From the NCBI RefSeq assembly GCF_963662255.1, contig NC_085059.1, positions 3,627,001-3,691,000 of the forward strand: a stretch of 64,000 bases of DNA, in the 5' to 3' direction. Shown here one piece after another: positions 29,961-42,249 of this stretch. This stretch comes from Cinclus cinclus. Its lineage: Eukaryota; Chordata; Aves; Passeriformes; Cinclidae. A model generated the notes under the pieces. That model worked only from the letters and a program-made list of their open reading frames with translations. It did no database searches and was not told the origin of the DNA. Each line of letters begins with the position of its first letter. Positions within the stretch are counted from its first letter, which is position 1. The position numbers and the translations under genes are program-made.

Positions 29961-32908
29961 TACCAAAGCAAAGGAAACCTCCTGACACCCTTCCTGCTGC
30001 AGCCACAGGGACTCCTGGGCAGGAGCCAGCATCAGGCACAGGGATGCAACATCCACCTCCATGCTCTGAAGGTCTCGACAGCCTTGGCAAGTCTGGGACC
30101 TGCACCCGGGCTGCTGCAGGGGCTGATGTTTAAGGCTTGCAGCCTCCAAAGCCTCTGGGCTTTGCTTCCCCCGCTGCCTTCCATTGCCCTGTGCCCAGGA
30201 TCCTCACCCTGCCCGTGTTCCTGCTGCTGCCAGCAGCCCCCAGAGCCCCTCACTCCCTGAGCATCCCCATCAGAGGGGGCACTGGCAAATCCCACACGCT
30301 TTGCAAAGCAAACTCCCCCACAGTAACCAAACCACTCTTTGGTCAGAGGGTGCCAAGGGGAAGCTCAGCACCAGCTGCTGTTTAAAGCATGCTTTCAAAA
30401 GTGGGTTCAGGCACTCTGGCAGTGCCTGCTGCGCAGCTGAGGCTGTGGGGACACAGCACTGGCTCAGGCCAGCCCTCAGCCCCTCACAGCTCATGCCAAG
30501 GGCCCAGCTCACAAAGCAGTTTCACACCACTTGCTGCAGCTATTTCAAAGGCCTAAATGTCATTGGCAGGAGCCATTTAGTTGCCAACTCAGTGTCCGTG
30601 TCCTGGCAGGAGAAGCCACCAAGGGGCCTCTGCATGTGCACTCAGGGCACTTCCACTGCCATCCCAAAGGGATCGCAAAGGACAGGGCTCTTCTTTCAGC
30701 ACTGCTGAGCTCCTCACCCAGCATTGAAGTCTCAGGAAGAGACAAGAATTGAGTGCACCAGGGAAGCTGGCCTCCAAGAAAAGGCATGAATCCCACGGCC
30801 CACCCAAGCCAATGGCCTGCATGTCTGTACCTTCTCCTCCTTCTCTCTTCTCTGCTGTCACTTTGCCCCTTCTCTCTGTCCGGGAGCTTGGCCTCTCAGA
30901 CAAATAAAAGATGTGCATCCACACCTAGGCACGGCATAGATGTCTTACACAACTGTCCCTTCTTCCCCGACAGCTGCAAATCCTACAGCTGCCAGACCTC
31001 ATCCCTTGCTCCTAGAAAGGGAGAGAAGACTTTCCATTCTAATCCATTGCCCAGCCCTAAGTCAACGACACAGTCAGTAGAAATAGCTGTGGAATCCCCG
31101 GCAGGAACCTGCCAGAAGAGCTACAGCTGTGGAGGGGGAAGCAGCAAACTCCCACCCCCACCACTGCTTTGGACTCCTTACCAGCTAAAACATATCCCAC
31201 TCCTGCCACTTTTTTCCATTTTTTGTTAACCACAACTACCATCAATTTAAATCCATTGAAAACAAGATCACAGGAGGGGTTGCGTGGAAAGGAACATTCA
31301 ATCCCACCCAGTGCAAGCTTTGCCATGGCAGGGACACCTGCCACTGTCCCACGCTGCTCCAGCCTGGCCTTGGGCACTGCCAGGGATCCAGGGGCAGCCA
31401 CAGCTGCTCTGGGCACCCTGTGCCAGCCCTGCCCATCCTGCCAGGGAACACTTCCTGACCCATATCCCATCTGAAGCTGCTCCCAGTGACAACACGTGTC
31501 ACTGCATGGCCTTGGGATGATGGATCAAGAGAAAGCCCCAAGCTTCGAGCAGAGCTCCCAGTGCCTGTGCTGGGGACGGGCCACCCACCTGCCCCTCAAG
31601 CACTCAGCTGCCTCGCAGCCAGATGGAGTGTCCAACGGGTAAAGTACTCCCAGAGGATCAAACCCTGGTCACTGCACCAATGACAAGGTCTTTATTGGGA
31701 AAAGAAATGTCGAAGCACAGCGACATTTCTTTTCCAAGCAGGAGACGCTGATCCTGTGCCGGCAGCGCAGGGATGCTGTTATTGCTGGTCCTCATTTCAT
31801 GCCTTTATCAGCTGCAGGGGCACCAGGACAGGCTGTGGTCTCCCAGGGCAGCTCTGAGTGACACTGCTGTCCCCACCAGCTGTCCCCAGCCCTGGGTGCT
31901 GCCACGTGCCCCAGCCTCTGCAGCCCAATTCAGCTGGAGATCCCCCTGAGCATCAGCGATCAGGGCCGCTGCAATCAGCCTGCTGACCCAAAACCTCAAG
32001 TGCTGCCACAAGAAAAGCAGCTGATTCATTGATACCTCGGAATTTCATGTCTCAATGCAAGGACAGGAAGCACCCCTATGCCACCAAATCATTGCTAAGG
32101 GCTTGCAAGCCTCAACGCGGAGATTTCAGCGTTGGACACGCAGTCAGGGCAAGGGTAAATCCACACAGAGATGACACAGAAATTCCAAAACACACATCAT
32201 GTTGGTCTTGACGCCTTTCTTGTTGGCTCAAGGGCTGTTTCCGTGAGCCACGCTTGCACAGAAAGAAAGAAAGGAAGTGCAGCTGCTGAGGAACATCTCC
32301 ATGCCCTCAGCAGGTTTTGGTGCCTTTGCTGCAGGGCCGCTCCTGTCACAGCCCCCTCTCTGCTGCTGACACCTTTGCTCTTGGGGACACCAGCCCAGGA
32401 ACACCAGCAGGGCCCAGGGTTGGGTCACGGGGACCCCCCTGTGCACAGGGACTCCCAGCCACGTGGCTGTGTCAGCACCCCCAGAAACACCAAGATCTGG
32501 CAGCACTTTGCTCCGCTGCTCTTTCCGCACACGGAACCATCTCCTTCCTTTGCCATCCCAGGAAAATTCAACCTCTACCTCAGCCAAAGATCATTTCCTA
32601 CACATGCCTGATCAGAAATGTTCTTCTGCACTTCCTCCACCAAAACCACCCCCGCATGCCCACAAGACATTCCAGGGCTATCGGGAAACCCTCCACAAAC
32701 ACTGCGCAGGCACCCAGGACCACGGGCTTTCCATCTCTGCCATTCAGGCTCCCTGCGCTGCTCCTGGTCATTTTCTCCTCCTCTCTCCATAACTTTGGGA
32801 ACCACAGAGCTCCCAGGCTTTGCCAATTCCCAAGGCCACTGCCATCCTTGACTTTTTGGACACCCCCAGGGCTGTGGACAGACACCCCTGTGTTTTCCCG
32901 CAGAAGAT
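29961..32908 (+). other. Segment B, unit 5: no gene recognised
   Basis: Block of about 2,948 bp with the same landmarks. Private CAATTCAGCTGG near 31925 replaces CAAAGCACCTGG. Confidence 0.6.
31698..31735. repeat. 15-bp-stem hairpin, unit 5
   Basis: Perfect arms GGAAAAGAAATGTCG and CGACATTTCTTTTCC with loop AAGCACAG. Confidence 0.9.
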
Positions 32909-33224
32909 GTTAAGAGCCAACAGGAAGTCACAAAGTTACGGAGGCTGCTAGATCACCTCCCCAAAAGAAAAAGCTGAAAAAGCTGTGGCTGCTGAGGAAG
33001 GGGAGGTGAAGCTTGTGTGGCAAGCTCAGAGCACATTCACAGTGAATGAAAGGTGGAAGAGGGAGAGTGACTCTTCCTCAGGAAGTCTACTGATGGGACA
33101 AGGGGGAATGGGATCAAACGGAAAGACAGTTGGAAGAGATCTGATGCTGGAAAGAAGTTCTTTAATGTGAGGCTGCTTGTCCCTGACACAGGGAGCTGTG
33201 CACATGTGGGTGCCCCATCACCAG

Positions 33225-33342
33225 CAACATCCAAGGCCACATTGGACAGGGTTGAAGTGCTGGGAGCTTGCTCAGGTTGAAACCAGATGATTTTTAGGGT
33301 CTCTTCCAAGCCAAACCTCTCAAGGATTGGATGGTTCTACGG
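33225..33342 (+). mobile_element. CR1 LINE 3' end, unit 5
   Basis: Orthologous copy with private changes: AGGTTGAAACC for AGGTTGGAACC, AACCTCTC for AACCACTC, and TTCTACGG for TTCTATGG. Confidence 0.75.
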
Positions 33343-33506
33343 CGTCCATCTCCAAGAGAGGAGTGGCCCTGAAGCTTCTGTGACATCACAGGGCCCAGAG
33401 TGCTGCAGGTGGAAGGTCCAGGGCCTGGAGACCAGCACAACAGACAGTTCACCTGCTGCCAGCACTCAGTTCTCCCCCACTCTTCGCTCTCTGCCACGGT
33501 GCCAAG

Positions 33507-34031
33507 ATGTTCCTGCTGCCAGTACTCGCTTGTCCCCCGCTCTTCGTTCTCTGTCTTGGTGCTGAGCTGCTCCTGCTGCCGGGACTTTTCCTGCACTTCT
33601 ACTGGAGCATCAACACCAACAGCACGAGTGCTCCTGTCCCAGTGGAGGTACAGTGCCATCCCAGGGAGGGGGGCAGCCCTGAGTGCCAGGGCAGGCTGCA
33701 GCCCTGTGGGGATGGATGCTGGGGACAGGGACCCCTAGTGACATTGTGCTGTCTCATGCAGACTGCCAGAGACACCATTGAGGATATGGAGGTGGATGAG
33801 CAGGATGACACCGAGCCCATGGAAGTGGACGAATATGATGAGACTGAGCCCATGGAAGTGGATGAGCAGGATGACACCGAGCCCATGGAAGTGGACGAAT
33901 ATGATGAGACTGAGCCCATGGAAGTGGATGAGCAGGATGACACCGAGCCCATGGAAGTGGACGAATATGATGAGACTGAGCCCATGGACGTCGATGAGAA
34001 GGACAAGGAAGAGCCCGTGATCCTGGCATGA
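33507..34031 (+). CDS. Acidic repeat protein, unit 5
   Basis: 174 codons, six 11-mers. The internal Met at residue 40 (NSMSAP elsewhere) is Thr here because ATG became ACG, so translation could not begin at that position in this copy; if the real start were that Met, this copy would be silent. All Tyr-type 11-mers use the same GTGGAC codons here, unlike the mixed GAC/GAT/GTA usage elsewhere. Confidence 0.5.
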   Translation: MFLLPVLACPPLFVLCLGAELLLLPGLFLHFYWSINTNSTSAPVPVEVQCHPREGGSPECQGRLQPCGDGCWGQGPLVTLCCLMQTARDTIEDMEVDEQDDTEPMEVDEYDETEPMEVDEQDDTEPMEVDEYDETEPMEVDEQDDTEPMEVDEYDETEPMDVDEKDKEEPVILA

Positions 34032-34157
34032 GGATGGAGCCCCAGGAGCAGGACAACCTGATGCTCCCCTGCCCTGCCCACAGGCAGTGCCCAGCCTGGG
34101 GCGGGGCTGGCTGGCTCTCCTCAGGGACATGGTGCTCAAGGAAGTCCTGCTCTGCTG

Positions 34158-34183
34158 CTTCCTTCCTTCCTTACTTCCCTCCC
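34158..34183 (+). repeat. (CCTT)n tract, unit 5, 26 bp
   Basis: Identical in form to unit 2, including TTACTT. Confidence 0.95.
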
Positions 34184-34441
34184 AGACTGACAGGGATAAT
34201 GGGCATCGATAGGGCTCCGCTGTAAATATGTTCAGCATGTTCGAGGCTTTGTTTATAGGAACAATTTCAAGATTGTTAGCCTAAAGGTCCCAGAATGTTA
34301 ATCTATAGCTTCTAGATTTTTACTGTATAGGTCCCAGATTGTTACCAGTATAGTCTTCCTTGTAAATATGTTCTATAGACTGTTGTTGTTGTTGCTGTTA
34401 GAAGTAAACATGTTCTTCAAATGTTTGGCTGAACTTTGTTC

Positions 34442-34447
34442 AATAAA
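34442..34447 (+). terminator. Poly(A) signal, unit 5 tail
   Basis: AATAAA kept; the GTT run upstream is interrupted by GCTGTT. Confidence 0.55.
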
Positions 34448-34708
34448 TACTATTTCTTATTAAAACCTCGCCTCTCTTTGCAATTCCTTTGGGCAACGTT
34501 TGCACAGTGCTGGTTTCCACTTGCTCATGGTTCCTGGGGCTGCAGGTCCCTGGGGGTGCTGGCACAGCCAGCCCTGGCTGAGGGTCCCTGTGCAGGGGGG
34601 TCCCACTGAGCCAGCACTGCTGTTCCTGGGGCACAGCAGGGTCCCCAAGGGCAAAGCTCTCACCAGCAGAGAGGGAGCTCTGACAGCAGCAGGCCCTGCA
34701 GCAACGCC

Positions 34709-36000
34709 ACCAAAGCAAAGGAAACCTCCTGACACCCTTCCTGCTGCGGCCACAGGGACTCCTGGGCAGGAGCCAGCATCAGGCACAGGGATGCAACATC
34801 CACCTCCATGCTCTGATGGTCTCGACAGCCTTGGCAAGTCTGGGACCTGCACCCGGGCTGCTGCAGGGGCTGATGTTTAAGGCTTGCAGCCTCCAAAGCC
34901 TCTGGGCTTTGCTTCCCCCGCTGTCTTCCATTGCCCTGTGCCCAGGATCCTCACCCTGCCCGTGTTCCTGCTGCTGCCAGCAGCCCCCAGAGCCCCTCAC
35001 TCCCTGAGCATCCCCATCACACGGGGCACTGGCAAATCCCACACGCTTCACAAAGCAAACTCCCCCACAGTAACCAAACAACTCTTTGGTCAGAGGGTGC
35101 CAAGGGGAAGCTCAGCACCAGCTGCTGTTTAAAGCATGCTTTCAAAAGTGGGTTCAGGCACTCTGGCAGTGCCTGCTGCGCAGCTGAGGCTGTGGGGACA
35201 CAGCACTGGCTCAGGCCAGCCCTCAGCCCCTCACAGCTCATGCCAAGGGCCCAGCTCACAAAGCAGTTTCACACCACTTGCTGCAGCTATTTCAAAGGCC
35301 TAAATGTCATTGGCAGGAGCCATTTAGTTGCCAACTCAGTGTCCGTGTCCTGGCAGGAGAAGCCACCAAGGGGCCTCTGCATGTGCACTCAGGGCACTTC
35401 CACTGCCATCCCAAAGGGATCGCAAAGGACAGGGCTCTTCTTTCAGCACTGCTGAGCTCCTCACGCAGCATTGAAGTCTCAGGAAGAGACAAGAATTGAG
35501 TGCACCAGGGAAGCTGGCCTCCAAGAAAAGGCATCAATCCCACGGCCCACCCAAGCCAACGGCCTGCATGTCTGTACCTTCTCCTCCTTCTCTCTTCTCT
35601 GCTGTCACTTTGCCCCTTCTCTCTGTCCGGGAGCTTGGCCTCTCAGACAAATAAAAGATGTGCATCCACACCTAGGCACGGCATAGATGTCTTACACAAC
35701 TGTCCCTTCTTCCCCGACAGCTGCAAATCCTACAGCTGCCAGACCTCATCCCTTGCTCCTAGAAAGGGAGACAAGACTTTCCATTCTAATCCATTGCCCA
35801 GCCCTAAGTCAACGACACAGTCAGTAGAAATAGCTGTGGAATCCCCGGCAGGAACCTGCCAGAAGAGCTACAGCTGTGGAGGGGGAAGCAGCAAACTCCC
35901 ACCCCCACCACTGCTTTGGACTCCTTACCAGCTAAAACAGATCCCACTCCTGCCACTTTTTCCGTTTTTTGTTAACCACAACTACCATCAATTTAAATCC
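34709..36000 (+). other. Segment B, unit 6, cut by gap
   Basis: Only the first 1,292 bp are present; the sequence stops at AATTTAAATCC where the N run begins. The hairpin and the inverted-repeat arm would lie inside the gap. Confidence 0.6.
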
Positions 36001-36200
36001 NNNNNNNNNNNNNNNNNNNNNNNNNNNNNNNNNNNNNNNNNNNNNNNNNNNNNNNNNNNNNNNNNNNNNNNNNNNNNNNNNNNNNNNNNNNNNNNNNNNN
36101 NNNNNNNNNNNNNNNNNNNNNNNNNNNNNNNNNNNNNNNNNNNNNNNNNNNNNNNNNNNNNNNNNNNNNNNNNNNNNNNNNNNNNNNNNNNNNNNNNNNN
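36001..36200. other. Assembly gap (200 N)
   Basis: A run of exactly 200 N between segment B and a CCTT tract. By comparison with unit 7 (38461-41358) at least about 2.9 kb must be missing: the rest of segment B, all of segment C with its acidic-repeat frame, and an unknown length of CCTT. Confidence 0.99.
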
Positions 36201-36646
36201 CTTCCTTCCTTCCTTCCTTCCTTCCTTCTTTCCTTCCTTCTTTCCTTCCTTCCTTCTTTCCTTCCTTCCTTCCTTCCTTCCTTCCTTCCTTCCTTCCTTC
36301 CTTCCTTCCTTCCTTCCTTCCTTCCTCCCTTCCTGCCTTCCTCCCTCCCTTCCTTCCTCCCGCCCTTCCTTCCTCCCTCCCTCCCTTCCTTCCTACCTTC
36401 CTTCCTTCCTTCCTTCCTTCCTTACTTCCTTCCTTCCTCCCTCCCTTCCTTCCTCCCTCCCTTCCTTCCTCCCTCCCTCCCTTCCTCCCTCCCTCCCTTC
36501 CTTCCTTCCTTCCTTCCTTCCTCCCTTCCTTCCTTCCTTCCTTCCTTCCTTCCTTCCTTCCTTCCTAGCTTCCTTCCTTCCTCCCTTCCTTCCTTCCTTC
36601 CTTCCTTCTTTCCTTCCTTCCTTCCTTCCTTCCTTCCCTCCCTCCC
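36201..36646 (+). repeat. (CCTT)n tract, unit 6, at least 446 bp
   Basis: Begins at the edge of the assembly gap, so its true length is unknown. TTTC interruptions and a CCTAGC step match unit 7; an extra block with CCTACC and TTACTT (about 36391-36425) is absent there. Confidence 0.97.
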
Positions 36647-36901
36647 AGACTGACAGGGATAATGGGCATCTATAGGGCCCCGCTGTAAATATGTTCAGCA
36701 TGTTCAAGGCTTTTTTTAAAGGAACAATTTCAACATTGTTAGCCTAAAGTTCCCACAATGTTAATCTATAGCTTCTAGATTTTTACTGTATAGGTCCCAG
36801 ATTGTTACCAGTATAGTCTTCCTTGTAAATATGTTCTAGAGACTGTTGTTGTTGTTGTTAGAAGGAAACATGTTCTTCAAATGTTTGGCTGAACTTTGTT
36901 C

Positions 36902-36907
36902 AATAAA
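36902..36907 (+). terminator. Poly(A) signal, unit 6 tail
   Basis: AATAAA kept; the following ATTAAAACC has lost one A (ATTAAACC). Confidence 0.55.
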
Positions 36908-37167
36908 TACTATTTCTTATTAAACCTCGCCTCTCTTTGCAATTCCTTTGGGCAACCTTTGCACAGTGCTGGTTTCCACTTGCTCATGGTTCCTGGGGCT
37001 GCAGGTCCCTGGGAGTGCTGGCACAGCCAGCCCTGGCTGGGGGTCCCTGTGCAGGGGGGTCCCACTGAGCCAGCACTGCTGTTCCTGGGGCACAGCAGTG
37101 TCCCCAAGGGCAAAGCTCTCACCAGCAGAGAGGGAGCTCTGACAGCAGCAGGCCCTGCAGCAACGCC

Positions 37168-40110
37168 ACCAAAGCAAAGGAAACCTCCTGACACCCTTCC
37201 TGCTGCGGCCACAGGGACTCCTGGGCAGGAGCCAGCATCAGGCACAGGGATGCAACATCCACCTCCATGCTCTGAAGGTCTCGACAGCCTTGGCAAGTCT
37301 GGGACCTGCACCCGGGCTGCTGCAGGGGCTGATGTTTAAGGCTTGCAGCCTCCAAAGCCTCTGGGCTTTGCTTCCCCCGCTGCCTTCCATTGCCCTGTGC
37401 CCAGGATCCTCACCCTGCCCGTGTTCCTGCTGCTGCCAGCAGCCCCCAGAGCCCCTCACTCCCTGAGCATCCCCATCACACGGAGCACCGGCAAATCCCA
37501 CACGCTTTGCAAAGCAAACTCCCCCACAGTAACCAAACCACTCTTTGGTCAGAGGGTGCCAAGGGGAAGCTCAGCACCAGCTGCTGTTTAAAGCATGCTT
37601 TCAAAAGTGGGTTCAGGCACTCTGGCAGTGCCTGCTGCACAGCTGAGGCTGTGGGGACACAGCACTGGCTCAGGCCAGCCCTCAGCCCCTCACAGCTCAT
37701 GCCAAGGGCCCAGCTCACAAAGCAGTTTCACACCACTTGCTGCAGCTATTTCAAAGGCCTAAATGTCATTCACAGGAGCCATTTAGTTGCCAACTCAGTG
37801 TCCGTGTCCTGGCAGGAGAAGCCACCAAGGGGCCTCTGCATGTGCACTCAGGGCACTTCCACTGCCATCCCAAAGGGATCGCAAAGGACAGGGCTCTTCT
37901 TTCAGCACTGCTGAGCTCCTCACGCAGCATTGAAGTCTCAGGAAGAGACAAGAATTGAGTGCACCAGGGAAGCTGGCCTCCAAGAAAAGGCATCAATCCC
38001 ACGGCCCACCCAAGCCAACGGCCTGCATGTCTGTACCTTCTCCTCCTTCTCTCTTCTCTGCTGTCACTTTGCCCCTTCTCTCTGTCCGGGAGCTTGGCCT
38101 CTCAGACAAATAAAAGATGTGCATCCTCACGTAGGCACGGCATAGATGTCTTACACAACTGTCCCTTCTTCCCCGACAGCTGCAAATCCTACAGCTGCCA
38201 GACCTCATCCCTTGCTCCTAGAAAGGGAGACAAGACTTTCCATTCTAATCCATTGCCCAGCCCTAAGTCAACGACACAGTCAGTAGAAATAGCTGTGAAA
38301 TCCCCGGCAGGAACCTGCCAGAAGAGCTACAGCTGTGGAGGGGGAAGCAGCAAACAACAACCCCCAACACTGCTTTGGACTCCTTACCAGCTAAAACATA
38401 TCCCACTCCTGGGATTTTTTTCCATTTTTTGTTAACCACAACTACCATCAATTTAAATCCATTGAAAACAAGATCACAGGAGGGGTTGCGTGGAAAGGAA
38501 CCTTCAATCCCACCCAGTGCAAGCTTTGCCATGGCAGGGACACCTGCCACTGTCCCACGCTGCTCCAGCCTGGCCTTGGGCACTGCCAGGGATCCAGGGG
38601 CAGCCACAGCTGCTCTGGGCACCCTGTGCCAGCCCTGCCCATCCTGCCAGGGAACACTTCCTGACCCATATCCCATCTGCAGCTGCTCCCAGTGCCAACA
38701 GGTGTCACTGCATGGCCTTGGGATGATGGATCAAGAGAAAGCCCCAAACTTTGAGCAGAGCTCCCAGGGCCTGTGCTGGGGACATGCCACCCACCTGCCC
38801 CTCAAGCACTCAGCTGCCTCGCAGCCAGATGGAGTGTCCAACGGGTAAAGTACTCCCAGAGGATCAAACCCTGGTCACTGCACCAATGACAAGGTCTTTA
38901 TTGGGAAAAGAAATGTCGAAGCACAGCGACATTTCTTTTCCAAGCAGGAGACGCTGATCCTGTGCCGGCAGCGCAGGGATGCTGTTATTGCTGGTCCTCA
39001 TTTCATCCCTTTATCAGCTGCAGGGGCACCAGGACAGGCTGTGGTCTCCCAGGGCAGCTCTGAGTGACACTGCTGTCCCCACCAGCTGTCCCCAGCCCTG
39101 GGTGCTGCCACGTGCCCCAGCCTCTGCAGCCCAAAGCACCTGGAGATCCCCCCGAGCATCAGCGATCGGGGCCGCTGCAATCAGCCTGCTGACCCAAAAC
39201 CTCAAGTGCTGCCACAAGAAAAGCAGCTGATTCATTGATACCTCGGAATTTCATGTCTCAATGCAAGGACAGGAAGCACCCCTATGCCACCAAATCATTG
39301 CTAAGGGCTTGCAAGCCTCAACGCGGAGATTTCAGCGTTGGACACGCAGTCAGGGCAAGGGTAAATCCACACAGAAATGACTCAGAAATTCCAAAACACA
39401 CATCATGTTGGTCTTGACGCCTTTCTTGTTGGCTCAAGGGCTGTTTCCGTGGGCCACGCTTGCACAGAAAGAAAGGAAGTGCAGCTGCTGAGGAACATCT
39501 CCATGCCCTCAGCAGGTTTTGGTGCCTTTGCTGCAAGGCCGCTCCTGTCAGAGCCCCCTCTCTGCTGCTGACACCTTTGCTCTTGGGGACACCAGCCCAG
39601 GAACACCAGCAGGGCCCAGGGTTGACTCAGGGGGACCCCCCTGTGCACAGGGACTCCCAGCCCCGTGGCTGTGCCAGCACCCCCAGAAACACCAAGATCT
39701 GGCAGCACTTTGCTCCGCTGCTCTTTCCGCACACGGAACCATCTCCTTCCTTTGCCATCCCAGGAAAATTCAACCTCTACCTCAGCCAAAGATCATTTCC
39801 CACACAGGGCTGATCAGAAATGTTCTTCTGCACTTCCTCCACCAAAACCACCCCCGCATGCCCACAAGACATTCCAGGGCCATCGGGAAACCCTCCACAA
39901 ACACTGCGCAGGCACCCAGGACCACGGGCTTTCCATCTCTGCCATTCAGGCTCCCTGCGCTGCTCCTGGTCATTTTCTCCTCCTCTCTCCATAACTTTGG
40001 GAACCACAGAGCTCCCAGGCTTTGCCAATTCCCAAGGCCACTGCCATCCTTGACTTCTTGGACACCCCCAGGGCTGTGGACAGACACCCCTGTGTTTTCC
40101 CGCAGAAGAT
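37168..40110 (+). other. Segment B, unit 7: no gene recognised
   Basis: 2,943 bp, nearly identical to unit 8 (shared GCATCCTCACGTAGG near 38122 and GATCGGGGCC near 39166). Confidence 0.6.
38904..38941. repeat. 15-bp-stem hairpin, unit 7
   Basis: Perfect arms, same loop. Confidence 0.9.
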
Positions 40111-40425
40111 GTTAAGAGCCAACAGGAAGCCACAAAGTTACTGAGGCTGCTAGATCACCTCCCCAAAAGAAAAAGCTGAAAAAGCTGTGGCTGCTGAGGA
40201 AGGGGAGGTGAAGCTTGTGTGGCAAGCTCAGAGCACATTCACAGTGAATGAAAGGTGGAAGAGGGAGGGTGACTCTTCCTCAGGAAGTCTACTGATGGGA
40301 CAAGGGGAATGGGATCAAACGGAAAGAGAGTTGGAAGAGATTTGATGCTGGAAAGAAGTTCTTTAATGTGAGGCTGCTTGTCCCTGACACAGGGAGCTGT
40401 GCACATGTGGGTGCCCCATCCCCAG

Positions 40426-40543
40426 CAACATCCAAGGCCACATTGGACAGGGTTGAAGTGCTGGGAGCTTGCTCAGGTTGGAACCAGATGATTTTTAGGG
40501 TCTCTTCCAAGCCAAACCACTCAAGGATTGGATGGTTCTATGG
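40426..40543 (+). mobile_element. CR1 LINE 3' end, unit 7
   Basis: Orthologous copy without private change noted. Confidence 0.75.
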
Positions 40544-40707
40544 CGTCCATCTCCAAGAGAGGAGTGGCCCTGAAGCTTCTGTGACATCACAGGGCCCAGA
40601 GTGCTGCAGGTGGAAGGTCCAGGGCCTGGAGACCAGTACAACAGACAGTTCACCTGCTGCCAGCACTCAGTTCTCCCCCACTCTTCGCTCTCTGCCACGG
40701 TGCCAAG

Positions 40708-41232
40708 ATGTTCCTGCTGCCAGTACTCGCTTGTCCCCCGCTCTTCGTTCTCTGCCTTGGTGCTGAGCTGCTCCTGCTGCCGGGACTTTTCCTGCACTTC
40801 TACTGGAGCATCAACACCAACAGCATGAGCGCTCCTGTCCCAGTGGAGGTACAGTGCCATCCCAGGGAGGGGGGCAGCCCTGAGTGCCAGGGCAGGCTGC
40901 AGCCCTGTGGGGATGGATGCTGGGGACAGGGACCCCAAGTGACATTGTGCTGTCTCATGCAGACTGCCAGAGACACCATTGAGGATATGGAGGTGGATGA
41001 GCAGGATGACACCGAGCCCATGGAAGTGGACGAATATGATGAGACTGAGCCCATGGAAGTGGATGAGCAGGATGACACCGAGCCCATGGAAGTGGATGAA
41101 TATGATGAGACTGAGCCCATGGAAGTGGATGAACAGGATGACACCGAGCCCATGGAAGTGGATGAATATGATGAGACTGAGCCCATGGACGTCGATGAGA
41201 AGGACAAGGAAGAGCCCGTGATCCTGGCATGA
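40708..41232 (+). CDS. Acidic repeat protein, unit 7
   Basis: 174 codons, six 11-mers with no private amino-acid change in the repeat block, so it serves as a consensus copy. It is followed by a 370-bp CCTT tract with TTTC interruptions shared with unit 6. Confidence 0.5.
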   Translation: MFLLPVLACPPLFVLCLGAELLLLPGLFLHFYWSINTNSMSAPVPVEVQCHPREGGSPECQGRLQPCGDGCWGQGPQVTLCCLMQTARDTIEDMEVDEQDDTEPMEVDEYDETEPMEVDEQDDTEPMEVDEYDETEPMEVDEQDDTEPMEVDEYDETEPMDVDEKDKEEPVILA

Positions 41233-41358
41233 GGATGGAGCCCCAGGAGCAGGAAAACCTGATGCTCCCCTGCCCTGCCCACAGGCAGTGCCCAGCCTGG
41301 GGCGGGGCTGGCTGGCTCTCCTCAAGGACATGGTGCTCAAGGAAGTCCTGCTCTGCTG

Positions 41359-41728
41359 CTTCCTTCCTTCCTTCCTTCCTTCCTTCCTTCCTTCCTTCCT
41401 TCCTTCCTTCCTTCTTTCCTTCCTTCTTTCCTTCCTTCCTTCTTTCCTTCCTTCCTTCCTTCCTTCCTTCCTTCCTTCCTTCCTTCCTTCCTTCCTTCCT
41501 TCCTTCCTTCCTCCCTTCCTGCCTTCCTCCCTCCCTTCCTTCCTCCCTCCCTTCCTTCCTCCCTCCCTCCCTTCCTCCCTCCCTCCCTTCCTTCCTTCCT
41601 TCCTTCCTTCCTTCCTTCCTTCCTTCCTTCCTTCCTTCCTTCCTTCCTAGCTTCCTTCCTTCCTCCCTTCCTTCCTTCCTTCCTTCCTTCTTTCCTTCCT
41701 TCCTTCCTTCCTTCCTTCCCTCCCTCCC
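41359..41728 (+). repeat. (CCTT)n tract, unit 7, 370 bp
   Basis: Same interruption pattern as unit 6 minus one internal block. Confidence 0.98.
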
Positions 41729-41983
41729 AGACTGACAGGGATAATGGGCATCTATAGGGCCCCGCTGTAAATATGTTCAGCATGTTCAAGGCTTTTTTTA
41801 AAGGAACAATTTCAACATTGTTAGCCTAAAGTTCCCACAATGTTAATCTATAGCTTCTAGATTTTTACTGTATAGGTCCCAGATTGTTACCAGTATAGTC
41901 TTCCTTGTAAATATGTTCTAGAGACTGTTGTTGTTGTTGTTCGAAGGAAACATGTTCTTCAAATGTTTGGCTGAACTTTGTTC

Positions 41984-41989
41984 AATAAA
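41984..41989 (+). terminator. Poly(A) signal, unit 7 tail
   Basis: AATAAA kept; same one-base loss after it as in unit 6. Confidence 0.55.
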
Positions 41990-42249
41990 TACTATTTCTT
42001 ATTAAACCTCGCCTCTCTTTGCAATTCCTTTGGGCAACCTTTGCACAGTGCTGGTTTCCACTTGCTCATGGTTCCTGGGGCTGCAGGTCCCTGGGAGTGC
42101 TGGCACAGCCAGCCCTGGCTGGGGGTCCCTGTGCAGGGGGGTCCCACTGAGCCAGCACTGCTGTTCCTGGGGCACAGCAGTGTCCCCAAGGGCAAAGCTC
42201 TCACCAGCAGAGAGGGAGCTCTGACAGCAGCAGGCCCTGCAGCAACGCC

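Larger units (their letters stand above)
29719..34465 (+). repeat. Unit 5 (plain)
   Basis: A 29719-29960, B 29961-32908, C 32909-34157, CCTT 34158-34183, tail to 34465. The ATG that lies just before the putative splice donor elsewhere is ACG here. The CCTT tract is at its minimal length (26 bp). Confidence 0.95.
34466..36924 (+). repeat. Unit 6 (plain, broken by assembly gap)
   Basis: A 34466-34708, then segment B until position 36000, where 200 N begin. Sequence resumes inside a CCTT tract. Segment C is not visible. The part right of the gap shares private tail variants with unit 7, such as CATCTATAGG and TTTAAAGG, so the two ends are sister copies. Confidence 0.93.
36925..42006 (+). repeat. 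Unit 7 (plain)
   Basis: A 36925-37167, B 37168-40110, C 40111-41358, CCTT 41359-41728, tail to 42006. Segment A has TTAAACC rather than TTAAAACC at the junction and GGGAGTGCTGG, both shared only with unit 8. Segment C has a one-base loss in a G run near 40307. Confidence 0.95.

Noticed and set aside
35500..36675. 391-codon frame spanning the N run
   Set aside because: Contains untranslatable N and joins segment B to CCTT only because of the gap placeholder.
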